Part shown: in pieces, positions 41,986-51,817 of the stretch
Layout: each line of letters starts with the position of its first letter
How positions within the stretch are numbered: position 1 is the first letter of the stretch
NCBI RefSeq assembly: GCF_040396155.1
Contig: NZ_JBEBOY010000004.1
Location: 73,730 to 137,729 of the forward strand
Length of the DNA: 64,000 bases
Direction of reading: 5' to 3'
Origin: Tissierella praeacuta_A
GTDB taxonomy: Bacteria; Bacillota; Clostridia; Tissierellales; Tissierellaceae
Program-made: the position numbers and the translations under genes
Notes under the pieces: generated by a model
Seen by the model: the letters and a program-made list of their open reading frames with translations, nothing else
Database searches by the model: none
What the model was told of the DNA's origin: nothing

Positions 41986-43035
41986 CTAAATGAGCTCGTT
42001 TTCCTTCATCCTCCTAACCTTATTATAAAGTCCATAATAAGGCCTATCAAGACTTTCAGCAATACTCTTATAACTAACCCCATCATTAATCATTTCTATA
42101 ATTCTAGTTTCTTCTTCAGGGGAATAGGTATTATCAAAAGTTTCTCTATTAGATATCTTAATAATCTTATCTTTATATTTTTCAACATATTTCCTATGAG
42201 TATCAATAAGTTTAGAATCTACATTAATTTTATATCTTATATTAGGAATTTCATTGAAATATGGTTTTACAATTTCCAAGAATTTATATACTTCATTTCT
42301 TTTATTAATTTTCAAGATATAATTTGAACCATCTTTTCGTTTAGATAATTTAAATTCAATATTAAAGGTTTCGTTAATATGTTCCATCAACATAATATTT
42401 TCTTCACGTGTAAAACTTTGACTATAGAGCAATATTTGTGGAAATAGAGTTATTGAATGTGATTTCTTATAATTGTTTATCACTAAACTACCATCATCCA
42501 TAAATAAACAAGCTAGTCCTATAGGATGATTTAGCATTTCTAATTCATCCTTAGGTATTATTTTAAAATTATTTGGATAAAACATTTTATATAATTCCGT
42601 ATAAATAGGATGAGAAGGTGAATATATACCTCCATTAGAGTTGATTTTAAAATCTAAGTTTTTCAACTTATCTGCTTTCCATTTCCTATATTCTATCTGA
42701 GATATACCCGTATTTTCTCTATAACAAGCATTAAGACTTCTCCCATATTTAGAAAGTGTACCATCGCCAAGCAAACTTCCAATGATTATATTCCTCTCGA
42801 TATTATTCATTTCATAATTTTTATAATTTTGTTCGTGTTTAATTTTTTTATTTTCTTGAAGTCTTAAATAATATTGCTTCATAAATACATCACTTTTCCT
42901 AATACCAAGTCGAGATGCTTTCCATCTTAGAGAACTCTGAGAAATTCCTAATTTATTAGATAGGACTTCATTGTCCGAATCAGGATATTCATTTTTTATA
43001 ATTTCAATCATTTCGTTAGTGTACAAAGTAGGCAT
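41986..43035 (-). CDS. LAGLIDADG homing endonuclease with terminal HTH regions
   Basis: 349 residues. Two LAGLIDADG helices: IIGSLLGDGTL near residue 84 and LACLFMDDGSL near residue 173, each with the catalytic Asp, so one chain holds both active sites. The N-terminal SNKLGISQSSLRWKASRLGI and C-terminal YSPEEETRIIEMINDGVSYKSIAESL are SANT/Myb- or HTH-like DNA-binding segments. It is free-standing, on the opposite strand to the flagellin, 1.4 kb after the intron. It may drive spread of the intron or only of itself. No strong ribosome site precedes the ATG. Confidence 0.85.
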   Translation of the reverse strand: MPTLYTNEMIEIIKNEYPDSDNEVLSNKLGISQSSLRWKASRLGIRKSDVFMKQYYLRLQENKKIKHEQNYKNYEMNNIERNIIIGSLLGDGTLSKYGRSLNACYRENTGISQIEYRKWKADKLKNLDFKINSNGGIYSPSHPIYTELYKMFYPNNFKIIPKDELEMLNHPIGLACLFMDDGSLVINNYKKSHSITLFPQILLYSQSFTREENIMLMEHINETFNIEFKLSKRKDGSNYILKINKRNEVYKFLEIVKPYFNEIPNIRYKINVDSKLIDTHRKYVEKYKDKIIKISNRETFDNTYSPEEETRIIEMINDGVSYKSIAESLDRPYYGLYNKVRRMKENELI

Positions 43036-43126
43036 ATTAGCATCTCATAAAAACATTAGTTCTAAGATTAGTATATCATAGCTTAAAATCAATAGATAGA
43101 ATAATAACTTAAAATGAGATATTATA

Positions 43127-43153
43127 TAAATAAATAGCAGATTATGTCGATAA
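43127..43153 (+). promoter_or_regulatory. Sigma-D promoter of the flagellin glycosylation operon
   Basis: TAAA (43127-43130), 15 bases, GTCGATAA (43146-43153), with predicted start near 43160 and first gene at 43186. Identical -10 to the promoter at 16449. Confidence 0.75.
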
Positions 43154-43185
43154 TATAATAGAGATAAAAGAATGGGGGCATTAGG

Positions 43186-43812
43186 TTGAAAATTTATATA
43201 GAAGATCAAATTCTAGAATATGAGAATAACAAGAATGAAATTGATAAGATATTTAATGAAATAGATAATATAATTGATAAATCATCAAAACTACTTAGTC
43301 ATATGATAATAGATGATTTAGAAATATACGAATCTTATTATGATTATTTTTTAGATAATATTAGAGTAATAGAAAAGGTAGAAGTAGTAGTTCAAACATA
43401 TAAAGAATTAGTTTATGATATATTGATATCTACAATAGAATACCTTGGAGAAATACCAAAAAAAGTCCAAGAATTAGCAAATAAATTTTATAAGAATGTA
43501 GAAAAAGAAGTATGGAATGATTTAAATGATTTACTAGGTGGCGTCATTTGGATAATAAATACATTTTCGTCAATTGATCAAGATGCAAGATTAAAAGATG
43601 TAGTTCCAAGTTATGAACAATGGAATCTTTATGCACAAGAGGTTTTTTCATTGCAAGAGATACTAAATGAATTGGAGGAAGCATTATTAAACAAGGATTT
43701 AGTATTGATTGGGGATATGCTTTCTTATGAAATTTTACCTAAATTTGAAGAAATGGAAGAGCAATTAATTCAGTTAATGGGTAGAAAGGATGTTTTAAAT
43801 GATTTTAATTGA
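43186..43812 (+). CDS. Conserved helical protein heading the glycosylation operon
   Basis: 208 residues from a TTG after GGGGGC. Acidic, helical, no signal peptide or membrane segment. No family recognised. It overlaps the Maf gene by 14 bases, so it is coupled to it; a chaperone or partner role for flagellin or Maf is a guess. Confidence 0.7.
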   Translation: MKIYIEDQILEYENNKNEIDKIFNEIDNIIDKSSKLLSHMIIDDLEIYESYYDYFLDNIRVIEKVEVVVQTYKELVYDILISTIEYLGEIPKKVQELANKFYKNVEKEVWNDLNDLLGGVIWIINTFSSIDQDARLKDVVPSYEQWNLYAQEVFSLQEILNELEEALLNKDLVLIGDMLSYEILPKFEEMEEQLIQLMGRKDVLNDFN

Positions 43813-45676
43813 TAATATAAATTTTTTAAGAGATAAATATCCAACTATATGGAATAAATTAAAACCATTAGAAGATAGAGAAAATGATTTGTTCCATATT
43901 GATGAAACGAAAAAAGGATATAAGACCCTTATATTAAATAAGGAAGATAAGAAGATATATTTTCATAGTAAGTACGATCCAATAAAGGAGTCAGAGAAGA
44001 TAATCGAAGAATACAAAGAGATAGACGATACTACTAAAATTATATTCTATGGAACAGGGTTGGGATATCATATAGATTTATTCACTAAAATGAAACCTAA
44101 AAATAAATTTTATATATTTGAGCCTATACCAGAATTGATGAAAGAATTTTTATCAAATATAAATTTAACGAAATCTAATTATAATAATTTAGTAGGTATA
44201 AGTATTGGCTTAGAAAATATAGATGATGATATTAGTAAATTTGTAGAACTAAATAGGGATGAAACTATAATAATAGACTTACCTTCTCATAAACAAAATT
44301 TTCAAGATGAATATAAAGAGTTTACAAAAATATTTTTAGATATAGTAAAAGGAAAGAGAAGTAGTTTAGCTACTGATTACTCTTTCCAAAGACGTTGGAT
44401 AATAAATAGTATGATGAATTTCAAGGAGGTATTATTGACTCCAAATATTTTAATAGAGAAAAAAGGAGAGTTTTTAAACAAACCAGCTATAATAGTAGCG
44501 GCTGGACCATCTTTGAATGAAGAAATAGAAAATATTAGGTATATCAAGGAGAATGGATTAGCATATATTTTTAGTGTAGGTTCAGCCATAAATACTCTTA
44601 TACATAATGGCATTTATCCAGATGTAGCCACTACCTATGATCCAACAGAATTAAATCAGAAAGTATTTAAGAAAGTGAAGGAAAATAATATAAAAGAAAT
44701 TCCGCTAATATTTGGAACTAGCGTTGGATTTGAAACATTAGAGAATTATCCAGGCAAAAAGTATCATATGGTAACTTCGCAAGATAAAATAGCAAATTAT
44801 TATTTAGAATCTAATGAAGATACTGAAGTAGATATAGTTTTAGATGCGCCCAGTATAGCTGTTGTTACATTGCAACTATTGGCAAACTTAGCCTTTAGTC
44901 CGATTATCTTAGTTGGTCAAAATTTAGGGTATTTAGGAACATCTCAATATTCAAAAGGAATAGAATATGGGAAGGAACTAACAGAAGAAGAACTTAAAAA
45001 TGCATTATGGGTAGAAGATGTATATGGCAAGCAAATACAGACTAATGATGGATTTAATAGGATGCGATCTCAAATGGAACTATATATTAACACCATGAAA
45101 AAGGGAAGAGTAATAAATACTACTAAAGGTGGAGCTAAGATACATGGTGCTGAATTTAGAGAATTAAAGAATATAATGAGTGATATTTTAGTGGAAAAGG
45201 TCGTGCAAGCTGAGTGGCTTGAAGGAGATAAAACTAATTATAATAAACAAAGATTAAGAGAAAAGGTTGAATCTATGGATTTAGCTCTAGATGATGCATA
45301 TAGATGGATAAGAGAATATAATATAAGTTTAGAAAAAATATTTAATCTAGTTAGAAATAGAAACTTTAAGCAGCTTGATATTATGTACAATAAATTAGAT
45401 ATAAGTATTATGGCTCTAGAATCCAATAGCTTTTTCACTACTTTTATTCTTCAAATGAATAGAGTACAACATAAGTTACTTGCAGATGCGGTGAAAATTT
45501 CTAAGTTGGAAAAAGATTTGTATAAGAGACATATGGATTTATTAAATAGTTATAAAGGGTTCATTGATAGATGTAGATTAGATATAGAATTAATAAAACC
45601 TATTTATGAAAAAATGAAAGATAATATATTAGAATATATTAATGAAGATATTATAGAAGGTGAAATTGATGTCTAA
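43799..45676 (+). CDS. maf: Motility accessory factor Maf (DUF115), flagellin glycosyltransferase
   Basis: 625 residues. Central DUF115 domain: KPAIIVAAGPSLNEEIENI near residue 228, SVGSAINTLIHNGIYPDVATTYDP, FSPIILVGQNLGYLG, and the downstream VINTTKGGAKIHGAEF. Maf proteins transfer nonulosonic acids (legionaminic or pseudaminic) to Ser/Thr of flagellin in the cytoplasm. The following legionaminic acid genes supply the donor. Overlaps the next gene's ribosome site. Confidence 0.9.
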   Translation: MILIDNINFLRDKYPTIWNKLKPLEDRENDLFHIDETKKGYKTLILNKEDKKIYFHSKYDPIKESEKIIEEYKEIDDTTKIIFYGTGLGYHIDLFTKMKPKNKFYIFEPIPELMKEFLSNINLTKSNYNNLVGISIGLENIDDDISKFVELNRDETIIIDLPSHKQNFQDEYKEFTKIFLDIVKGKRSSLATDYSFQRRWIINSMMNFKEVLLTPNILIEKKGEFLNKPAIIVAAGPSLNEEIENIRYIKENGLAYIFSVGSAINTLIHNGIYPDVATTYDPTELNQKVFKKVKENNIKEIPLIFGTSVGFETLENYPGKKYHMVTSQDKIANYYLESNEDTEVDIVLDAPSIAVVTLQLLANLAFSPIILVGQNLGYLGTSQYSKGIEYGKELTEEELKNALWVEDVYGKQIQTNDGFNRMRSQMELYINTMKKGRVINTTKGGAKIHGAEFRELKNIMSDILVEKVVQAEWLEGDKTNYNKQRLREKVESMDLALDDAYRWIREYNISLEKIFNLVRNRNFKQLDIMYNKLDISIMALESNSFFTTFILQMNRVQHKLLADAVKISKLEKDLYKRHMDLLNSYKGFIDRCRLDIELIKPIYEKMKDNILEYINEDIIEGEIDV

Positions 45677-46649
45677 AATGTTAGTAACTGGAGCTGATGG
45701 TTTTATAGGTAGTCACTTAGTAGAAAAGCTAGTTGAAGAAGGGCATAAAATACGTGCTTTTGCATATTATAATTCCTTCAACACATGGGGATGGCTTGAT
45801 ACACTCCATAAAGAAATTCTTAATGAAATAGAAGTGTTTATAGGAGATATTAGAGATCCAAATGGAGTTAAAGAATCTATGAAGGGTATAGATGAGGTAT
45901 ATCATTTAGCAGCTTTAATAGCTATACCATTCAGTTATCACTCACCAGATTCATATGTAGATACAAATATAAAAGGGACATTGAATGTGTTGCAAGCAGC
46001 AAGGGATTTAGATACATCTAGGATACTAGTTACTTCTACATCAGAGGTATATGGTACAGCCCAATATGTGCCAATAGATGAAAAACATCCATTTCAAGGA
46101 CAATCTCCCTATTCAGCAACAAAGATTGGTGCTGATAGAATAGCAGAATCATTTTATAGAAGCTTTGATATGCCTATTACAATAGTTAGACCTTTTAATA
46201 CCTATGGCCCAAGGCAATCAGCTAGAGCAGTTATACCTACCATAATTACACAGCTATTAGCAGGAAAAAAGGAGATTAAGCTAGGTTCATTAACTCCGAC
46301 AAGAGATTTTAATTATGTAAAAGATACAGTACAAGGATTTATTGATATAGCAAAATCTATTAATACAATAGGAGAAGAAATAAATATTGCAACACAGCAA
46401 GAGATAGCAATAGGAGAGCTTGCACAAGAAATGATTAATCAAATTAATCCTAATGCAAGGATAATATGTGAAGAAGAAAGGCTAAGACCAGAAAAGTCAG
46501 AAGTTAATAGGTTATTAGGTTCTAATGAAAAGATAAAAAGAATGACTAATTGGAGGTCAAGCTATACCTTAAAACAAGGGTTAGCTGAGACAATAGAATG
46601 GATACGAAATAACTTAGATAAATATAAAATTGATATATATAATATTTAG
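45669..46649 (+). CDS. legB: NAD-dependent 4,6-dehydratase LegB
   Basis: 326 residues, SDR fold. N-terminal VTGADGFIGSHLVEKLVEEGH, then YYNSFNTWGWLDTLHKEI, a stretch characteristic of LegB, and catalytic TSTSEVYGTAQ and YSATKIGADRIAESF (Tyr-x3-Lys). It makes the 4-keto-6-deoxy sugar nucleotide from (GDP/UDP)-GlcNAc. Start at 45669 after AAGGTGA; it overlaps maf by 8 bases. Confidence 0.92.
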   Translation: MSKMLVTGADGFIGSHLVEKLVEEGHKIRAFAYYNSFNTWGWLDTLHKEILNEIEVFIGDIRDPNGVKESMKGIDEVYHLAALIAIPFSYHSPDSYVDTNIKGTLNVLQAARDLDTSRILVTSTSEVYGTAQYVPIDEKHPFQGQSPYSATKIGADRIAESFYRSFDMPITIVRPFNTYGPRQSARAVIPTIITQLLAGKKEIKLGSLTPTRDFNYVKDTVQGFIDIAKSINTIGEEINIATQQEIAIGELAQEMINQINPNARIICEEERLRPEKSEVNRLLGSNEKIKRMTNWRSSYTLKQGLAETIEWIRNNLDKYKIDIYNI

Positions 46650-46660
46650 GAGCGATATAA

Positions 46661-47830
46661 ATGAGCAAGTTTATCCCATTATCAGTACCAAATTTAAAGG
46701 GAAAAGAATTAGAATATGTAACAAAGGCAGTAGAAGAAGAATGGGTGTCTACCGGTGGAGGATATATAAATGAGTTTGAAAAAAATATTGCTGAGTATTT
46801 AAAAGTTGAAAAAGCTGTTGCATGTCAATCTGGTACAGCAGGACTTCATCTAGCTTTAAGGCTTTCAGGTGTAGAGTATGGTGATGAAGTAATAGTCCCT
46901 ACTCTTACATTTATTGCAGCAGTTAATCCAGTAAAGTACTTAGGAGCAGAACCAATATTTATGGATTGTGATGATACATTAAATATGGATTTGGACAAGC
47001 TTGAAGAGTTTTGTAGTAAAGAATGTAATCTGATAGAAGATAAATTAATCAATAAGAAAACAGGTAGAATAATCAAAGCTTTAGTTATAGTTCATGTATT
47101 CGGGAATATGGTAATCATGGAAAGACTTATAGATATGGCTGAAAGGTATAAGCTAAAGGTAATAGAAGATTCTACGGAGGCCTTGGGAACATATTGTACA
47201 GAGGGTAAATATAAAGACAAGTTCGCAGGAACTATAGGCGACTTTGGGGTATATTCATTTAATGGAAACAAGATAATGACTACTGGCGGAGGAGGAATGT
47301 TAGTAGCCAAGAATAATGAATTGGCTGATAAAGCTAAATACTTATCTACTCAAGCCAAAGATGATGAATTATATTATATTCATGATGAAATAGGATTCAA
47401 TTACAGGATGATAAATTTACAAGCAGCTCTAGGAGTTGCTCAATTAGAGCAATTAGAAGATTATGTTAAAATAAAAACAGAGAATTATAATCTATACAAA
47501 CGAGAAATCGATAAATTAGAAGGGCTATCAATTCTTGAATTTAATAAAAATACCAGATCAAATCATTGGTTTTACTCTTTACTAATAGATAAAGAAGAAT
47601 ATGGACTTAGTAGAGATGAGCTATTAAAAAAATTAAATGAAAATAAAATTCAAACAAGGCCAATATGGGGATTAATTCATGAGCAAAAACCGTATAGAAA
47701 AAATCAATCATATAGAATAGAAAAAGCCAGCTACTATATAGAAAGAATATTAAATATTCCTTGTAGTACAAGCCTTGCAAAAGAGGACGTAAAATATATT
47801 TGTAATGTACTGAAAGAATTAGAAAGATAG
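46661..47830 (+). CDS. legC: LegC-type sugar aminotransferase
   Basis: 389 residues, DegT/DnrJ/EryC1 PLP enzyme. IPLSVPNLKGKELEYV start, VIEDSTEALG, and YSFNGNKIMTTGGGGML with the PLP Lys in NGNK. It aminates C4 of the keto sugar from LegB. AGGAGCG precedes the ATG. Confidence 0.92.
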   Translation: MSKFIPLSVPNLKGKELEYVTKAVEEEWVSTGGGYINEFEKNIAEYLKVEKAVACQSGTAGLHLALRLSGVEYGDEVIVPTLTFIAAVNPVKYLGAEPIFMDCDDTLNMDLDKLEEFCSKECNLIEDKLINKKTGRIIKALVIVHVFGNMVIMERLIDMAERYKLKVIEDSTEALGTYCTEGKYKDKFAGTIGDFGVYSFNGNKIMTTGGGGMLVAKNNELADKAKYLSTQAKDDELYYIHDEIGFNYRMINLQAALGVAQLEQLEDYVKIKTENYNLYKREIDKLEGLSILEFNKNTRSNHWFYSLLIDKEEYGLSRDELLKKLNENKIQTRPIWGLIHEQKPYRKNQSYRIEKASYYIERILNIPCSTSLAKEDVKYICNVLKELER

Positions 47831-47841
47831 GGGGAATCCCT

Positions 47842-48891
47842 TTGAACATACAAGATTTATTTATAAATCAAGATTTATCAATTAAAGAAGCATTAAAAAA
47901 ATTGGATGAGACAGCGAAGAAAATACTGTTAGTAGTAGAAAGTAATAAGCTAATAGGTGTGCTTACAGATGGAGATATTAGAAGATGGATACTGAAGAGT
48001 GGTAATCTAAATGAACCTGTTAGATTAATCATGATAAAGTCACCAAAGTATATATTTGAAGAAAATATAAAAAACGCAAAGAAGGTTCTTAAAGAATACA
48101 GTATAGAAGCTATACCTGTCCTAAATAGAAAAAAAGAAGTAATAGACATTATGTTTTGGAATGATAATTTTAATAGAAAATTCAAATTTAATAAGATGGA
48201 TAATCCAGTAGTAGTAATGGCTGGTGGAAAAGGTACTCGGCTAGATCCATACACAAAAATATTGCCAAAACCTCTTATACCTATAGGAGATATTCCAATA
48301 GTAGAGAGAATTATAAATAGGTTTAATGAATATGGATGCAATGATTTTTACATGACAGTTAATTACAAGAAAAACATGATAAAGGCATATTTTAATGAAA
48401 TAGAAAAGACATATAAAATAGATTATATAGAAGAAGATAAACCATTGGGTACAGTAGGGAGCTTATACTTATTGAAGGAGAAGATAAAGGATACTTTTTT
48501 TGTAAGTAATTGTGATATTTTAATAGAAGGAAATTATTCAGATATGCTTAAATATCACAAAGAACATAAAACAAAGATTACCCTAATTACTTCACTTAAG
48601 CATTATACAATTCCCTATGGGGTAATTCAAATAAATGGAGATAGTGATGTAAAAAGAATGATAGAAAAACCAGAATATGATTTTTTAGTGAATACTGGTA
48701 TGTATATATTAGAACCAGAAGTAATTAATGATATTCCAGAAAATAAGTTTTTTCATATAACAGATTTAATAAATCATTATATCAATAAAGGTGAAAAGAT
48801 AGGGATATATCCTGTAAGTGAAGGGGCTTGGCTTGATATGGGACAGTTTAAAGAAATGGAAATTATGCTTGAAAGGTTAGGGGTTAAATAA
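47842..48891 (+). CDS. ptmE: Nucleotidyltransferase with N-terminal CBS pair (PtmE type)
   Basis: 349 residues. Residues 1-115 are two CBS motifs (VLTDGDIRRWIL; AIPVLNRKKEVIDIM), then a sugar-phosphate nucleotidyltransferase VVMAGGKGTRLDPYTKILPKPLIPIG. In Campylobacter PtmE forms GDP-GlcN for the legionaminic route, which is GDP-based. CBS domains may sense nucleotides. TTG start after GGGGGAA. Confidence 0.85.
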   Translation: MNIQDLFINQDLSIKEALKKLDETAKKILLVVESNKLIGVLTDGDIRRWILKSGNLNEPVRLIMIKSPKYIFEENIKNAKKVLKEYSIEAIPVLNRKKEVIDIMFWNDNFNRKFKFNKMDNPVVVMAGGKGTRLDPYTKILPKPLIPIGDIPIVERIINRFNEYGCNDFYMTVNYKKNMIKAYFNEIEKTYKIDYIEEDKPLGTVGSLYLLKEKIKDTFFVSNCDILIEGNYSDMLKYHKEHKTKITLITSLKHYTIPYGVIQINGDSDVKRMIEKPEYDFLVNTGMYILEPEVINDIPENKFFHITDLINHYINKGEKIGIYPVSEGAWLDMGQFKEMEIMLERLGVK

Positions 48892-48952
48892 TAGTATAAT
48901 ATATATCTCAATATCAAGGGAAAGTATAAATATTAAATTATAGGTGATAAAC

Positions 48953-49660
48953 GTGATTAAGGATAAAGGTTTCTTAGCAATTATACCCGCTCGTGGAGGA
49001 TCAAAAGGAGTACCTAGAAAAAATATAAGGCTATTGAATGGTATACCTCTAATAGGACATACGTTAATGGAAGCAAAAAAATCAAAATATCTAAATCGAG
49101 TAATAGTATCTACGGATGATGAAGAAATAGTAAAGATTTCCAGACAGTTTAATGGAGAGGTACCTTGTTTAAGGCCTAAAGAATTAGCTAAAGATACATC
49201 ACCTACTATAGATTCTATTATACACATCATAAACTATCTAAAAGAAAAGGAAAATTATTTGCCAGATTATATATGTTTACTTCAATGTACATCACCATTA
49301 AGAACCTATGAAGATATAGATGGGGCTATAGAAAAACTATTATACACAGACTTTGACGGTATTATCTCAGTGTGTGAAGTAGAAGTTAATCCGTATTGGA
49401 CAAATGTTTTTGAAAAAGATAAATTAAAATATTTTATAGAGGAAGGTAAAAATATTACTCGAAGACAGGACTTGCCCAAAGTCTATAGATATAATGGAGC
49501 AATATATATAATAAAAACAGATATTCTTATGGATATAAAATCTTTTGAGACCGAGAATATTACTGGATATATAATGTCTAATGAAGACTCTATTGATATT
49601 GACACTATAACTGATTTTAAAATTGCGGAAATTTTAATGAAAGAACGTGAAAGGATATGA
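48953..49660 (+). CDS. legF: CMP-legionaminic acid synthetase
   Basis: 235 residues. Acylneuraminate cytidylyltransferase: AIIPARGGSKGVPRKNIRLL, LQCTSPLRTYEDID, and the C-terminal NEDSIDIDTITDFKIAE. It activates legionaminate with CTP for Maf. GTG start at 48953 after AGGTGAT. Shares ATGA with the next gene. Confidence 0.9.
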   Translation: MIKDKGFLAIIPARGGSKGVPRKNIRLLNGIPLIGHTLMEAKKSKYLNRVIVSTDDEEIVKISRQFNGEVPCLRPKELAKDTSPTIDSIIHIINYLKEKENYLPDYICLLQCTSPLRTYEDIDGAIEKLLYTDFDGIISVCEVEVNPYWTNVFEKDKLKYFIEEGKNITRRQDLPKVYRYNGAIYIIKTDILMDIKSFETENITGYIMSNEDSIDIDTITDFKIAEILMKERERI

Positions 49661-50808
49661 GAAGGATAGCAGTAGTAACAGGTACAAGAGCTGAATATGG
49701 ATTACTTAAAAATACATTAAATAAAATAAAAGAAAATAAAAATTTAAGACTTCAGCTAGTTGTTACAGGAACACATTTGTCTAAGGAATATGGCTATACT
49801 GTAAAAGAGATTATTGATGACGGTTTCGAAATAGAAGATACAATACCTATATTAATGAAAAACAGTAATAAAGATGGTGTAGCAAAAGAAATGGGACTTT
49901 TAATGATTCAAATTTCGCAGACTTTTGAAAGAATAAAACCAGATATATTACTTTTATTAGGCGATAGATATGAAGTATTTGCTGTAGCTTCAGTAGCGAT
50001 GGCTATGAATATCCCTATGGGCCATATATCAGGAGGGGAAATTACTGAAGGTGCTATAGATGAGCAAATAAGACATTCAATAACGAAGATGGCTCATATA
50101 CATTTTCCAGGAGCTGAAGCATATGCTAAAAATATAATTGCAATGGGAGAAGAACCCTGGAGAGTATTTGATGTAGGAGATCCAGGAATAGAAAATATCA
50201 AGTTTACCAAATTACTAAGTAAGGAAGAATTAAAAGAGCAATTAAAAGTAGAAGTAGATAGAGATACATTACTTATAACTTATCACCCTGTTACATTAGA
50301 AATAGAATTATTGCCATTTCAAATAGAAAACTTAATTAAAGCCTTAAATAAAGTAAATAAACAGATGATAATTACTTATCCTAATGCAGATAATGGTGGG
50401 GATTATATAATAAAAAAACTAGAGGAGTTTAAGAAAATAAACTCAAATGTATATTTATTTAAAAGTCTAGGATTATTGAAATATTTAAGTGTCATGAAAC
50501 ATTGTGGAGCTGTAGTTGGAAATTCTTCTAGTGCTTTAGTAGAAGCTCCATATTTAAAGATACCTGTAGTAAACATTGGGAATAGACAAAAAGGAAGAAT
50601 GATGGCAGAAAATATTATTTCTTGTAATAATGAATACGAGGATATAATAGAGGCTATAAATAGAGTGTTAACTGATGAATTTAAAGAAAAAGTTAAACAT
50701 ATTAGGAGCCTTTATGGTGAAGGAAATACAAGTGAAGAAATCGTAAATGTATTAGAAAACATTGAAATTAATGATAAACTATTAAAAAAGAAACTGATAT
50801 GGGGTTGA
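49657..50808 (+). CDS. legG: Hydrolysing nucleotide-sugar 2-epimerase LegG (NeuC type)
   Basis: 383 residues. VVTGTRAEYGLLKNTL start, LLLLGDRYEVFAVASVAM, GHISGGEITEGAIDEQIRHS, and GNSSSALVEAPYLKIPVVNIGNRQKGR (by region 287-313). It inverts C2 and releases the nucleotide to give 2,4-diamino-hexose for LegI. Overlaps legF by 4 bases. Confidence 0.9.
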   Translation: MRRIAVVTGTRAEYGLLKNTLNKIKENKNLRLQLVVTGTHLSKEYGYTVKEIIDDGFEIEDTIPILMKNSNKDGVAKEMGLLMIQISQTFERIKPDILLLLGDRYEVFAVASVAMAMNIPMGHISGGEITEGAIDEQIRHSITKMAHIHFPGAEAYAKNIIAMGEEPWRVFDVGDPGIENIKFTKLLSKEELKEQLKVEVDRDTLLITYHPVTLEIELLPFQIENLIKALNKVNKQMIITYPNADNGGDYIIKKLEEFKKINSNVYLFKSLGLLKYLSVMKHCGAVVGNSSSALVEAPYLKIPVVNIGNRQKGRMMAENIISCNNEYEDIIEAINRVLTDEFKEKVKHIRSLYGEGNTSEEIVNVLENIEINDKLLKKKLIWG

Positions 50809-50812
50809 TAAA

Positions 50813-51817
50813 ATGTCGGTATTTATAATAGCAGAAGCTGGAGTTAATCATAATGGAAATATTAATTTAGCAAAAAAACTTGTAGATGTGGCAAAGGAGT
50901 GTGGAGCAGATGCTATCAAATTTCAAACCTTTAAAGCAGAAGAAAGCACAGGAATTTTTGCGGAAAAAGCACAATATCAGAAGGAAAATGATAAAACACA
51001 AGAATCCCAATTAGAAATGATTAAAAAACTAGAGTTACCTTTTGAAGATTTTAAAGAAATAAAAGAGTACTGTGATATAAAAGAAATAATCTTTGTATCT
51101 ACACCAGATGGCTTTGAAAGTTTAAACTATTTAGTAAACCTTGGTGTTCCTTTTATTAAAGTGGGTTCAACTGAAGTAACTAATCTTAATTTTTTAAAGG
51201 AAATAGGTAATACAGGAAAACTTATCATCTTATCTACGGGAATGAGCACTTTAGGGGAAATAGAAAAGGCATTAGAAGTTTTTTATTCCACTGGAAATAA
51301 AAATATTAAATTAATGCATTGCACATCAGATTATCCTACAGCAGTGGAAGAGGTAAATTTAAAAGCTATGATTACTATGAGAGAAGCTTTTAAAATTCCG
51401 GTGGGGCTATCTGATCATACTTTAGGATTTGAAGCTGCGATATCAGCTACTACCTTAGGAGCGGAGTTTATAGAAAAACATATTACATTAGATAGAGGAA
51501 TGAAAGGGCCAGATCATAAGGCGTCTATGCCTCCAGAAAAATTTAAGGAATATGTCAGATATATTAGGAACACTGAAAAGTTATTAGGAGATGGAATTAA
51601 AAGGCCTACAAATAAAGAAAGACTTATCATGAATGATGCTAGAAGAAGCATTTTAGCATCAAAAGACTTGAAAAAAGGAACTATAATAGAAGAAGATATG
51701 CTTACTTATAAAAGGCCGGGATATGGAATAAAGCCAGAATTAGCTTATATATTAATAGGAAGAGAATTAAAAAGAGATTTATCAAAAGATGAGGTTATAC
51801 AATGGAAGGATATATAA
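50813..51817 (+). CDS. legI: N,N'-diacetyllegionaminate synthase LegI (NeuB type)
   Basis: 334 residues. TIM barrel VFIIAEAGVNHNGNINLAKKL, DAIKFQTFKAEE, LSDHTLGFEAAISATTLGA and EKHITLDRGMKGPDHKASM, then a C-terminal antifreeze-like SAF domain (RRSILASKDLKKGTIIEEDML). It condenses the diamino sugar with PEP. Overlaps the next gene by 16 bases. Confidence 0.92.
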   Translation: MSVFIIAEAGVNHNGNINLAKKLVDVAKECGADAIKFQTFKAEESTGIFAEKAQYQKENDKTQESQLEMIKKLELPFEDFKEIKEYCDIKEIIFVSTPDGFESLNYLVNLGVPFIKVGSTEVTNLNFLKEIGNTGKLIILSTGMSTLGEIEKALEVFYSTGNKNIKLMHCTSDYPTAVEEVNLKAMITMREAFKIPVGLSDHTLGFEAAISATTLGAEFIEKHITLDRGMKGPDHKASMPPEKFKEYVRYIRNTEKLLGDGIKRPTNKERLIMNDARRSILASKDLKKGTIIEEDMLTYKRPGYGIKPELAYILIGRELKRDLSKDEVIQWKDI

